Positions 1-9,857 of a stretch of 64,000 nucleotides of DNA are shown here, piece by piece. Below the pieces are notes generated by a model. The model saw only the letters and a program-made list of their open reading frames with translations. It was not told the origin of the DNA and did not search any database. The stretch's first letter is position 1. Every line of letters starts with the position of its first letter. A program made the translations under genes and the position numbers. Source of the DNA: Sphingomonas sp. CBMAI 2297 (GTDB taxonomy: Bacteria > Pseudomonadota > Alphaproteobacteria > Sphingomonadales > Sphingomonadaceae); the NCBI RefSeq assembly GCF_029870595.1, contig NZ_JAPDIR010000001.1, forward strand, positions 124,001 through 188,000, given 5' to 3'.

Positions 1-184
1 CATTCTTTGATATTTTAGTTATATTTGGATATATGACAAACTCACCGTTATTCTTTATAATGGCCTTGTTGTCGCCATCTAACTCAACCAGCTTCAATCC
101 TCCTCCGAGGCTCACCTCGCCCCTAGAGCATCCGCCACAGGCGATAGCCACCAGCGCAATCGAATAAGATAGGTTTCTATTCAT
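1..184 (-). CDS. Small putative lipoprotein, C-terminus cut by window edge
   Basis: An ATG at 184 opens a frame of 61 codons that runs off the left edge without a stop. The protein begins MNRNLSYSIALVAIACGGCS, a short positively charged start, a hydrophobic stretch and cysteines at residues 16 and 19, so it looks exported and possibly a lipoprotein, although the lipobox is not canonical. The remainder is polar with no motif I recognise. Codon use is AT-rich like the adjacent Rhs module and unlike the chromosome to the right. It lies downstream of the Rhs toxin and its putative immunity gene on the same strand, so it could be a second accessory or orphan immunity gene; that is inference only. 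Confidence 0.55.
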   Translation of the reverse strand, partial: MNRNLSYSIALVAIACGGCSRGEVSLGGGLKLVELDGDNKAIIKNNGEFVIYPNITKISKN

Positions 185-490
185 TATCGAGCCTGAACCA
201 AGCCCCAGCAGGGCACCGCCACAGCGAGGCCGGGTGACATGACACCCGGCACAATCCGCTGGCAACGCGCCGTTTTAATGGCGGCAAGAGGGGCTTGGAC
301 TGCATCGATCGCTTGACAAGCGGAACGCCCTCAGAAAACCGCGGAGTATTGCTGATCAATCGGTGTAGAACGGAGCGCCTAGAATACGTTGCTCATCGCC
401 GCGACGAAACCGCTATTTGCGCCCACAAACATTGACATAAACTGTAACCATTTTGATGACGCGCGCGACTCAAATTTCGGTGAGTACAGT
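185..490. other. Gap without a convincing gene
   Basis: About 306 bases between the left-edge lipoprotein and the immunity-like gene. Only two short open frames of about 60 codons exist (177-359 minus, 389-574 plus); neither has a good ribosome-binding site or a recognisable product. The part from 190 to 350 is GC-richer than its surroundings and may be debris from an earlier insertion. I see no transposon terminal repeat here matching the one at 5270-5294. Confidence 0.5.
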
Positions 491-982
491 TTATTCCTTG
501 ACAAAATGCCCATTTACCCAATGAAATTTCACGGTAGTCAAATCGGTACTCCTATCGGACGCGTGCTGAGCTAATGTTACCATAACGACGCTTCCTTCGG
601 CGTGTATATTTAGTGGTGCCATTGAATATTCATCCAGCACCTTCACCACGCCATCACCCGATATACGAAAAATCCTAACCTTATAAGCGCTGGCCGCCTG
701 CCAATATGACACGATCAAATTATCCATGTCATAGTAACTGAATAATCCTAGCGGGGTGTCTCCGTAATTTTCCGAAAAGTATACGGGCCTTTTGCACCCT
801 TCTAAGCAAGTCGCCCTGAGACGATATGGAGATCTTACTCCATCTTGAGTTATATCTGCCAAAAATACCGCGCCGTTGTCGTACATGCGTAACTTTGCAT
901 ACACGATTTGATCATCCGCTTGGCAAGCGTAATCCGCACCCGTTAACATAAATGCGAATATTATCCATATTACACCTTTCAT
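491..982 (-). CDS. Secreted protein, putative immunity protein for the Rhs-SLT toxin
   Basis: A 163-residue protein with a clear N-terminal signal peptide (MKGVIWIIFAFMLTGADYAC), so it is exported to the periplasm. The mature part carries a close cysteine pair (C58, C62) and alternating polar and hydrophobic segments suggesting a beta-rich fold. I recognise no family. Its ATG (982-980) overlaps the stop of the lytic transglycosylase frame by 4 nt (979-982), the usual translational coupling of polymorphic-toxin and immunity genes. A peptidoglycan-cleaving toxin acts in the periplasm, so an exported inhibitor is what would be expected. The role rests on position, coupling and signal peptide; no sequence match to a known inhibitor was made. 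Confidence 0.6.
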   Translation of the reverse strand: MKGVIWIIFAFMLTGADYACQADDQIVYAKLRMYDNGAVFLADITQDGVRSPYRLRATCLEGCKRPVYFSENYGDTPLGLFSYYDMDNLIVSYWQAASAYKVRIFRISGDGVVKVLDEYSMAPLNIHAEGSVVMVTLAQHASDRSTDLTTVKFHWVNGHFVKE

Positions 983-1272
983 GGCTTTCCAATCTCCTGA
1001 ATTAGAACGGCCATTGGGTCTCGAGGGCCAAGAATAAGCTGATTATAGGCGTCGATTATCGATATTGAATATCCGCGACCAGTGCCAAATCCGTTGAGCC
1101 CAGCCTGAATACTCCCTGCTCTATCAATACGTATCTGAAGATACATCGTCCCTGCTTGTATATTTGTCGAAGAGGTTAGCATATCATCATATGCAAACGA
1201 TGTTTTATTAACTCTGTTAACCTCGTTCACGGCTGTTTTTGTCATTTGCATCAATCCAGCGGCGGTGCTATT
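979..1272 (-). pseudogene. Lytic transglycosylase (SLT) toxin domain of Rhs, C-terminal part in the -1 frame
   Basis: This frame continues the SLT domain begun at the end of the Rhs frame. Read from the A7 run it gives NSTAAGLMQMTKTAV, then STNIQAGTMYL and GLNGFGTGRGY. These match SLT motifs II to IV (GLMQ-x-M, AG-x-x-YL, and the alanine/asparagine-glycine turn). The catalytic motif I, YKESRFDPSAK with its glutamate, sits just upstream in the other frame. No good start codon serves this part alone; a TTG at 1254 lies inside motif II. It is therefore either broken by an indel in the poly-A run or made by -1 ribosomal slippage. The stop overlaps the next gene by 4 nt. Confidence 0.7.
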
Positions 1273-3350
1273 TTTTTGGCGCTAGATTTTGCGCTCGGGT
1301 CAAATCTGGATTCCTTATATATGAGCGCGATTACAAGTTCATCTCTTTGATCGGATTTGTTATTGCCTTTAACAAGTGTGGCAATTTCAGAGTAGGTTAA
1401 GCGATCTTTCGTGCCTCCATATCCGCCGTCCCAACCGGCAATGGGTGCGCTCATACAGGCCGCTGAAGGAGAGTTAATGCAGGATATTATCTGATTCACA
1501 CCGAGTTTGGAAATGCCCGGAAGCGCCCCTTGGATGGCGCTTTCTAGCTTCGCATTCCGGTAACCACCGGCTGCATTCGAAGCCGCCGGGTTCGTACTTG
1601 TGCAGCTACTTCCAGCTGGGCAGCCACCAAAAAGGCCAAACATTCCTGACGGGTCGGTAGCATTAATTGGATCGGCCCCTACGTACGCGTAAGAGTTGAG
1701 GCCATCGCTATAACCAATCGGATCAGTCTGGTAGTCGGTAGTCGAGCTAGTGTCCGATCCCTTGGTCGCCACCGGATAGCGGGTCTTAACGAGGCGATAG
1801 ACGCCGTCATATTCATAGGTCGTCTTGTTGCCTTCGGCGTCGGTTACCGATGCCACCCGACCGTTGTTAGAATAGGTCGTGCTTACGTCATCCGATTGGG
1901 TGTCGGTCACGCCAAAGGCTGAGGTGACCTTCGTAACGTGGTCGGCGACATCGTAGGTGGTTTTCGTAATGCGGTCAGGCCCTGCCGCGCCGGTGGTGCC
2001 AAGGGTGCAAGCTGAAGCCGGCAGCGAATTCCATGTCGCGCTGTTCATTCGCGCCGCAGAGCAATCGAGCCGGCCAGCTGCGTCATAGCTATACTGTGTC
2101 AGCGAATAACTGGTGCTCCCGGATTTGACTGTGACAGTCAACTTTCGATCAAGACCATCATAGCTGGTGGCAACCGCCTGTGCCGGTGTGAAGGCGGCCC
2201 AGGCCGTGTCGCTCTGGTCGGTAACGGTGCCAGTCTCAACCAGGGTCACGCGACCCTTGTCGTCATACGTGTTCCGCACCGCTCGGGGTTTGCGGGCACC
2301 TGCTCCATCGGGATCGGGACTGGTTACGCCAACCAGCTGCCGCGCAGCGTCAAAGCGATAGCGAGTGGTGTCGACCGTGCCGGAAAGCGGCCCATCGACG
2401 GTGATCGCATTGCCGACGTTATCATATCCTGTAGTCGTCGTGGCGCTCAACGAACTGTCGCCCGCTTTCGTCGTTACCGATACCGGCAGCAAATTATCGC
2501 CCGGGCCCGCGACCTGCGGACCGTAATCTATAATGGTTTTCACCTCGTCCGCGGTACCGGTACAGGTCGCGCCGGTCTGGCACTGGGAAACGGAGGTCAG
2601 GCGATAAACGGGCTCGCCCGATGCCACGATTCCGGACCCTTTGTTGAAATACGCCTGCAGGGACGTGTAGGTGTACCGTGTTTGCGGTCGCGTCGCGCCG
2701 GTCGTCGGCGCCGGCGCGGTAACGGTAAGCACGCCACCGTGCGTCGTGTCATAAGTATAGTCGGTGACGTTGCCGCGTTCGTCGGTAGTTGTGGTCGGCT
2801 CGTTGCAGGTTACGTCAACGCAGGTCGCCGGGTAGCTCGCAGAGGTGACAATATCGGCTACGCCCGAGCCCGACTTTGCCACCATACGCTTCTCGGTCAC
2901 GTTGCCGCGCGCGTCGTAGGTGAGCTGGAGGTAGTTGCCCTCGGGCTGGGTGACGCGTGTGATGCGACCGCTGCTGTCATATTGCCAGCTTGTCGTGTGA
3001 CTTAGCGCATCGGTTTTGCCCGTCATGCGCTGGAGCGCGATGTCAAAAGTGTGCGTTGTGGCGTGTGACAGAGGATCGGTGACCGTCACAGTGCGCACGT
3101 TGCCCGCGTCGCTTGAGGAGTAGGTCGTGGTTCCGTCCGCTGTGGTGATGCTCGCCACCCGGCCGGCATTGTAGGTGAACGTCACGTCCTCGCTGGCGCT
3201 GCCTGGACGCGTTATGCCAAGCATCTGGGGACCATTGGTGCGGTAGACCGTAACGCGACCGAGCGCGTCGGTACTGGTGCCATAGGAATAGCCGCCGACT
3301 GCCGCGAACGTGAAAGTCAGGGTTGGCGTCGGGCCGACTGCCGCAGCATT
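1251..3350 (-). pseudogene. Rhs/YD-repeat protein fragment ending in a polymorphic toxin domain
   Basis: An open frame of about 700 codons made of YD-type repeats (for example YDAAGRLD, YDARGNVTEK). It ends in the Rhs core boundary DPIGYSDGLNSYAYVGADP followed by DPSG, where Rhs proteins cut off their variable toxin. After it comes a linker and the start of an SLT lytic transglycosylase domain (ALIYKESRFDPSAK). The frame stops at 1251 just past an A7 run. Its upstream end is not a start codon: it fuses at about 3351 to truncated tniB and meets an in-frame TAG at about 3357. A full Rhs is normally well over 1000 residues, so the N-terminal half is missing. Just before DPIGY several expected YD repeats and the usual RFLQ lead-in also seem absent. 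Confidence 0.8.
1271..1277 (-). promoter_or_regulatory. A7 slippery run at the Rhs-SLT frameshift
   Basis: On the coding strand the Rhs frame reads GCC AAA AAA ATA. Slipping back one base after the second AAA gives AAT AGC ACC and continues in the SLT frame with no stop. Seven adenines are a known type of slippery sequence for -1 ribosomal frameshifting and for transcriptional slippage. I did not identify a downstream stimulatory hairpin or an upstream anti-SD spacer that would make programming convincing, so a plain indel or a sequencing error remains possible. Confidence 0.55.
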
Positions 3351-3351
3351 G

Positions 3352-3468
3352 ATAGCCTATCCAGCGGTCGGTTCGGATGCGCTGCACCCGCTCTTCCGCC
3401 GGCAAAAGCGCCAGGCCCTGTACCGCCGGCAGCAAATGAGACAGATCGACCATCGAAGCTTCGTTCAC
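3352..3468 (-). pseudogene. tniB: tniB N-terminal remnant (transposition ATPase)
   Basis: Beginning at GTG 3468 the frame reads as the N-terminus of TniB, with DLSHLLPA, LPAEERVQRIR and RTDRWIGY, then loses all similarity at about 3351. TniB is the AAA+ target-selection ATPase of Tn5053/Tn402-type transposons. Only about 39 codons remain, so the Walker motifs and almost the whole protein are gone. It lies directly after the stop of tniA, the standard gene order. The break is joined in a single step to the interior of the Rhs gene, so this copy cannot support normal transposition by itself. Confidence 0.8.
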
Positions 3469-3470
3469 GG

Positions 3471-5150
3471 CTACCACTCCTCGATCTGATCGAAAGGCTT
3501 GGCCAGCGGCAGGTCGCTTTGCAGAACACTCGGGGCGTTCATCTGTGACGGAACGCGGGGATCAGGCGGAGCCTGCGTCTCGAGATGCTGGCGGCGGTCT
3601 GCGTCGCGTCGCGCCTTGCGCGTAGCTTTCTGTGCGGTGGCGACGATCTCACGCATCTGGCCGATCATGCGGAATAGCGCCGATTCATCAACTTGGTGGC
3701 GCCCTTGCTGCCGCAACTTTGTCAGCGCCTCTCGCTGTTCCCAGAGGGTGACAGCCGGATGTGCCAAGGTTCGGTACGGGACTTCCAGATAAAGTGCCCC
3801 TTCGGGCTCCAGCACCCAGATGCGGCTGATATCGCGCGGGTCACGCCGGATCAGGAAGGGCTGCAAGTGGTCACGGCGTGCGATCCACGGCTTGAGTGCA
3901 TCAGTATAGTAAAAGACGTGGTCGATTACGAAGCCAGTACGTTGGAGCGTGCGCCGTATGATGGGCAGAAAGTCCACCAGAAAAGCCTTGGGATTGGTGA
4001 CGATGGCAGGCATGCCTTCGTAGGCCATTACCTCGGACCAGCGCGCCATAGGCGGTTGCAGCAGGCCGCTATGTACGGATCCGTGATAGGTGCCGACCGC
4101 CAGTGCGAGCCAGCGCTCCAGCTCACGCAAGGTCAAGGATGACATCTTCTCCGAGGCGTACTTCCCGCGCTGACCGGGATTGGAGAAGGTCGTGCCCGGC
4201 AATTCGTTGTGGATCATCTGCATTGTGGTGCCGATGATCCGCTCCACGATGCCTCCGTAATGCGGTTGCCCAGGCGGACGATAGTTTAACCTGATGCCAT
4301 GTTGTTCGCAGCCGCGGCGCAGGGCCTCACTTTTGAATTCGGCTGCGTTGTCCAGGTAGAGCAGCTTGGGCTTGCCGCTCATCGGCCAATCTATCTCTGC
4401 GTTCAGCTCCTGAAGCCAAGGGCGCTTGTCGGACGCGATATGCGCCAGGCAGAGGCCGACCGAGACAGCGGATGGGGCTTCAAGCGTGACCACCATGCCG
4501 AGCACGCATCGGGTAAACACGTCGATCGCGATCGTAAGATATGGGCGCCCAATCGGCTGACGATCACGTTCGTCCACAACGATCAGGTCGATGACCGTGT
4601 GGTCGATCTGGACCCGTTCAAGCGGTGCGGTCAGGACTGGCGGTCTGCCGCTGGCACTTTGCAGGCCGCGGGATGCATCCTGACCCTCCCGGAGGCGAGT
4701 AGCTTTGATCGGGTCGAGGCCAGCAATTCGTCGGGCCAAGGTATTGCGCGTCGGGATCGGGAGATTCTGCGCCGTGCAGACACGCGCAACCTCGCGATGG
4801 AATGCCGCGACGCTCCGCTTCTCCTTGGTCAAGAAGCGCCTTTGAAGAAGGTCGCGGATAATGAATTCGACCTGCTCCGACAAACGGCTCTTGCCTTTGC
4901 CACCGCCGGATTGCCCGCGAGCGACATCCGTCGCCAGTCCCTCGCCTTGTCGAGCGCGGCGGACAAGGACATAAATCTGCCGCCTGGACAGGCCGAGTGC
5001 TTGAGCGGCGATGTCCGCAGCTTCGTGGCCGACTACTGCAAGGTCCGCCAATGGTCCGATGACCTCGGCCCGACGCCGACATTGCGCCCATTCTTCCTCG
5101 GAAAGGGTGGCCACGCCGCGTTCGGCTATCGAGGCTGTCTCAGACGCCAT
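3471..5150 (-). CDS. tniA: TniA, DDE transposase of a Tn5053/Tn402-type transposon
   Basis: A 559-residue transposase of full family length. An N-terminal helix-turn-helix region (LSRRQIYVLVRRAR, about residues 54-67) is followed by the retroviral-integrase-like core with acidic triad D183 (VQIDH), D267 (LYLDN) and E303 (GGIVERI), and a C-terminal Mu-transposase-type barrel region. It catalyses strand cutting and joining at the transposon ends, normally together with TniB, TniQ and a resolvase. Only remnants of tniB follow, and no tniQ, resolvase or res site is visible. The reading frame is intact and the intact terminal repeat lies upstream, so it might still act in trans on related elements. 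Confidence 0.9.
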   Translation of the reverse strand: MASETASIAERGVATLSEEEWAQCRRRAEVIGPLADLAVVGHEAADIAAQALGLSRRQIYVLVRRARQGEGLATDVARGQSGGGKGKSRLSEQVEFIIRDLLQRRFLTKEKRSVAAFHREVARVCTAQNLPIPTRNTLARRIAGLDPIKATRLREGQDASRGLQSASGRPPVLTAPLERVQIDHTVIDLIVVDERDRQPIGRPYLTIAIDVFTRCVLGMVVTLEAPSAVSVGLCLAHIASDKRPWLQELNAEIDWPMSGKPKLLYLDNAAEFKSEALRRGCEQHGIRLNYRPPGQPHYGGIVERIIGTTMQMIHNELPGTTFSNPGQRGKYASEKMSSLTLRELERWLALAVGTYHGSVHSGLLQPPMARWSEVMAYEGMPAIVTNPKAFLVDFLPIIRRTLQRTGFVIDHVFYYTDALKPWIARRDHLQPFLIRRDPRDISRIWVLEPEGALYLEVPYRTLAHPAVTLWEQREALTKLRQQGRHQVDESALFRMIGQMREIVATAQKATRKARRDADRRQHLETQAPPDPRVPSQMNAPSVLQSDLPLAKPFDQIEEW

Positions 5151-5165
5151 GCGCGAACCTCAATT

Positions 5166-5294
5166 TGGTGCACACGGCTAGTGAGCATAGCCTAAATTGG
5201 TGCTGCCGTCTTCTGATCATTGGATATCAGAAGTCGGCTGCACTCTCGGGATCACTCCCTGTCGATTTAGTGCAGTCGTCTCTTGAAAATGACA
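5166..5294. repeat. Transposon terminal inverted repeat and TniA-binding repeats
   Basis: The outer 25 bases (5270-5294), read on the minus strand, begin TGTCATTTTCAAGAG and end in CTGCAC, the typical end of Tn5053/Tn402 elements. Further related motifs of the form CAGAAG-x-CGGC-x-GCAC occur at about 5196-5219 and 5224-5244 in opposite orientations, forming an inverted pair, and a weaker one (GGTGCACACGGCTAG) lies near 5168. Such repeats bind the TnsB-like transposase. The promoter of tniA must lie in the same stretch. Confidence 0.75.
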
Positions 5295-5343
5295 GCGGAG
5301 CGGAACATGTCGATCCGCGCGAAACTGGGGTAAGGAGCGACCC

Positions 5344-6051
5344 ATGCCATTCGCCATGCCCGTTCCGCAGGACAATGTGCCGACGGTCGGCTATCCGGTG
5401 CTCGCGGCTGAAGCCGCAGGCGCCCGGGGCTTCGTGCCGCGCGGCTGGACATTGGAGAGCGCGGTGACCGGCGATCTCGACGGCGATGGCCGGCCTGATC
5501 TCGCCTTCGTGCTCCACATGACGGACCCCGCCAATGTCCGGAAGAACGATGACGGCCTTTGCGGCGATACGCTCGACACCAATCCGCGCATCCTCGGCGT
5601 CGCGCTCGCGCGGCCGGAGGGCGGCTATCGCCTCGTCGTACAGAATCACGATCTGGTGCCGCGCCGCGACAATGCCTGCGCCGAGGACTGGTTCGATGGC
5701 GAGACGGGCGGCGGGATCGCCATCGCACGCGGCAATGTCGTGGTCACGCTCGGCCGGTTCATGAGCGCGGGCGGATGGGGCATGGGGCGCACCGTCTTCA
5801 CGCTGCGCTGGCGTGAGGGCGCGCTGCGGCTGATCGGCTTCGACGCCCGGAACACCCAACGCAACAGCGGCGAGACTTCGTCGCTCAGCGTCAACTATCT
5901 CACCCGCAAGGTGCGGATCGCGCATGGCAGGATCGACAGCGATGCGGAAACGGTGCGCTGGACGCGGCTGCCCGGCACCACGCTCCCCGCGATCGATGCG
6001 ATCGGCAACGGGCTCGACTATGATCCGGCGGGGCTGGCCGGGAAGCTCTGA
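5344..6051 (+). CDS. Hypothetical protein with FG-GAP/VCBS-like repeat
   Basis: A 235-residue protein starting at an ATG preceded by TAAGGAG. The segment GDLDGDGRPDLAFVL (about residues 40-54) is a calcium-binding DGDGxxDL loop typical of FG-GAP/VCBS beta-propeller repeats; only one such loop is obvious. Close relatives I recall from sphingomonads carry a signal peptide, but this N-terminus (MPFAMPVPQDN) does not. The transposon end lies only 49 bp upstream, so the original 5' end may have been replaced by the insertion. The stop overlaps the start of the following hydroxylase gene by one base (TGATG), suggesting co-translation. The function is unknown. Confidence 0.7.
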   Translation: MPFAMPVPQDNVPTVGYPVLAAEAAGARGFVPRGWTLESAVTGDLDGDGRPDLAFVLHMTDPANVRKNDDGLCGDTLDTNPRILGVALARPEGGYRLVVQNHDLVPRRDNACAEDWFDGETGGGIAIARGNVVVTLGRFMSAGGWGMGRTVFTLRWREGALRLIGFDARNTQRNSGETSSLSVNYLTRKVRIAHGRIDSDAETVRWTRLPGTTLPAIDAIGNGLDYDPAGLAGKL

Positions 6052-6800
6052 TGCTGCTCGCCATCCTCCTCTCCGCGCTGGCGATGACGCTGATCGTCGG
6101 CTTCCGCTATCTGCTGGCGAGCGGCGGTTTCGCGCTGGCGACGCGGCTCCGGCACCCGGGGCTCTATGCCGGGCTCGGCCCGCAGATCCGCCGCGAGATC
6201 GGCTGGAGCTTGGCGAGTGCCGCCATCTACGGGGTGCCGGCGGGCGTCGTTGCCTGGGGCTGGGCCAATCGCGGCTGGACGCGGATCTACGCCGATGTCC
6301 ATGGCTTTCCGCTCTGGTATCTCCCCGTCTCGGTGCTGCTCTATCTCCTCGCGCACGATGCCTGGTTCTACTGGACGCATCGCTGGATGCACCGGCCCGC
6401 GCTCTTCCGCCGCATGCATGCCGTCCATCACGCCAGCCGGCCGCCCACCGCCTGGGCGGCGATGAGCTTCCATCCCCTCGAGGCGGTGACCGGCGCCGTG
6501 GTCATCCCCGGCCTCGTCTTCCTGGTCCCCATCCATGCCGGTGCATTGGGAGGGGTGCTGGCGATCATGACGGTGATGGGCGTCACCAACCATATGGGCT
6601 GGGAGATCTGGCCGCGCTGGGTCTGGCGCGGGCCGCTCGGCGCCTGGCTGATCACCGCCAGCCACCACCAGCGCCATCACGAGCGCTACAACCGCAATTT
6701 CGGCCTCTATTTCCGCCATTGGGACCGGCTTTGCGGCACCGATGCCGGGCTCGGCGGCTTCGCGCCGCCCGGACCGTCCAAGGGCCGCGACTGGTCCTGA
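6051..6800 (+). CDS. Sterol desaturase/fatty acid hydroxylase family membrane protein
   Basis: A 249-residue integral membrane protein with hydrophobic segments at about residues 1-20, 55-75, 85-105 and 150-180. The histidine boxes of the family are all present: HDAWFYWTHRWMH, HAVHH and SHHQRHH. These bind a diiron centre and hydroxylate or desaturate lipids; bacterial members act on fatty acids, sterol-like lipids or carotenoids. The substrate cannot be told from sequence. It is translationally coupled to the preceding gene. Full length for the family, with no key histidine missing. Confidence 0.88.
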   Translation: MLLAILLSALAMTLIVGFRYLLASGGFALATRLRHPGLYAGLGPQIRREIGWSLASAAIYGVPAGVVAWGWANRGWTRIYADVHGFPLWYLPVSVLLYLLAHDAWFYWTHRWMHRPALFRRMHAVHHASRPPTAWAAMSFHPLEAVTGAVVIPGLVFLVPIHAGALGGVLAIMTVMGVTNHMGWEIWPRWVWRGPLGAWLITASHHQRHHERYNRNFGLYFRHWDRLCGTDAGLGGFAPPGPSKGRDWS

Positions 6801-6816
6801 TTTGCCGCCGGCCGGA

Positions 6817-6843
6817 GGAACCGGGTTCGCGCGGGCGGCGTTT
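6817..6843 (+). promoter_or_regulatory. Putative EcfG (general stress) promoter
   Basis: GGAAC at 6817-6821 and CGTTT at 6839-6843 are separated by exactly 17 bases, matching the GGAAC-N16/17-CGTT pattern recognised by the alphaproteobacterial general stress sigma factor EcfG. Transcription would begin about 25 bases before the MipA-family start at 6874. Based on pattern only. Confidence 0.5.
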
Positions 6844-6873
6844 CGCAGCTGCAACATCCGGGAAACCCAGTTC

Positions 6874-7722
6874 ATGCGTATCCACCGTGCCGCGCTCTTC
6901 GCGGCGCTCTGCCTCGCCGCCATGCCTGCCCTGGCCCAGGACGAAACGCCGCCCGCCACGCGCGACAAGGGCGATTTCGCGATGATCGGCGTCGGCGCGG
7001 CGGTGCTGCCCGATTATGAAGGCTCGAACGACTATCGTTTCGCCCCCGTGCCCTTCGCCGTCGGCAAGCTTTCGGGGTTCGGCTTCGAGCTTGCGGGCAC
7101 CCGGCTGAGCATCGACCTTATTCCGGATCGTTCGGCCAGCGGCCTCGACTTTCAGGCCGGCCCCACGGTCAACGTCAACTTCAACCGCACCAGCATCGGC
7201 GCCATCGCGGATCCGCGGATCCGGGCGCTGGGCAAGCTCGATGCGGCGATCGAGGTCGGCGGCTTTGTCGGCGTCGCCAAGACCGGGGTGTTCACCAGCG
7301 ACTATGACCGGATCGCCTTCCGCGCCTCCTATCGCCATGACGTGGCCGGGGTCTCCAGCGCGGGCGTGTTCAATCCCTCGATCACCTATATGACGCCGCT
7401 CAGCCGCAAGGCGATGGTCGGGCTGTTCCTTTCCGCGACCCGCGTGGAGAAGGGCTATGCCACCACCTATTTCGGCGTGACTCCCGCTGGCGCGGCCGCC
7501 AGCGGCCTGGCCGCGTGGAACCCCAGGGGCGGCTGGAAGGACTGGACCGCGGGCCTGGGCGGCGCGGTGTCGCTCGGCGGCGACCTCACCCATGGCCTCC
7601 AGCTCGTCGGCGGCGCCACCTATCGCAGGCTGATCGGCGACTTCGGCGATTCGCCGATCGTCCGCACCGCGGGCGCGCGCGGCCAGTGGCTGGGCAGCAT
7701 CGGCGTTGCCTACAGCTTCTGA
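6874..7722 (+). CDS. MipA/OmpV family outer membrane protein
   Basis: A 282-residue protein. The ATG at 6874 begins a classic signal peptide ending ALAQ, so I chose it over longer in-frame starts that run back into the upstream gene. The mature part contains GVGAAVLPDYEGSNDYRFAPVP, the hallmark N-terminal pattern of MipA/OmpV, alternating beta strands, and a C-terminal GVAYSF ending in phenylalanine as expected for a barrel inserted by the Bam machinery. MipA-type proteins were described as scaffolds for murein enzymes in E. coli; many others are simply porin-like. An EcfG-like promoter lies just upstream, suggesting stress control. Confidence 0.88.
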   Translation: MRIHRAALFAALCLAAMPALAQDETPPATRDKGDFAMIGVGAAVLPDYEGSNDYRFAPVPFAVGKLSGFGFELAGTRLSIDLIPDRSASGLDFQAGPTVNVNFNRTSIGAIADPRIRALGKLDAAIEVGGFVGVAKTGVFTSDYDRIAFRASYRHDVAGVSSAGVFNPSITYMTPLSRKAMVGLFLSATRVEKGYATTYFGVTPAGAAASGLAAWNPRGGWKDWTAGLGGAVSLGGDLTHGLQLVGGATYRRLIGDFGDSPIVRTAGARGQWLGSIGVAYSF

Positions 7723-7769
7723 AGCATCGCTGGACCTTGCCGGCCCGAGCGCCTAAGACTCCGCCATCC

Positions 7770-9782
<2,013 letters not shown>

Positions 9783-9857
9783 GGGTTTCGTTCCTAATAT
9801 GTTCCAATCCTGCGGAGGCTGTGCTAGGGCTGCGCCGTCTCCGCAGGAGTAATGTCC

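Larger units (their letters stand above)
3352..5294 (-). mobile_element. Truncated Tn5053/Tn402-family transposon (tni end)
   Basis: The element runs from the terminal repeat at 5270-5294 through tniA and stops abruptly within tniB at about 3352. The opposite end, tniQ, resolvase and cargo are not present, and the terminal sequence was not found again between 1 and 500. The simplest reading is insertion into or near an Rhs locus followed by a deletion that removed the rest of the transposon together with the 5' half of rhs. Confidence 0.8.

Noticed and set aside
177-574. Two open frames of about 60 codons (177-359 minus, 389-574 plus)
   Set aside because: No ribosome-binding site, no hydrophobic or conserved pattern, and the first overlaps the start of the lipoprotein gene.
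3043-3348. Continuation of the tniB frame past the junction
   Set aside because: Beyond about 3351 this frame is Rhs DNA read out of phase; the product resembles nothing.
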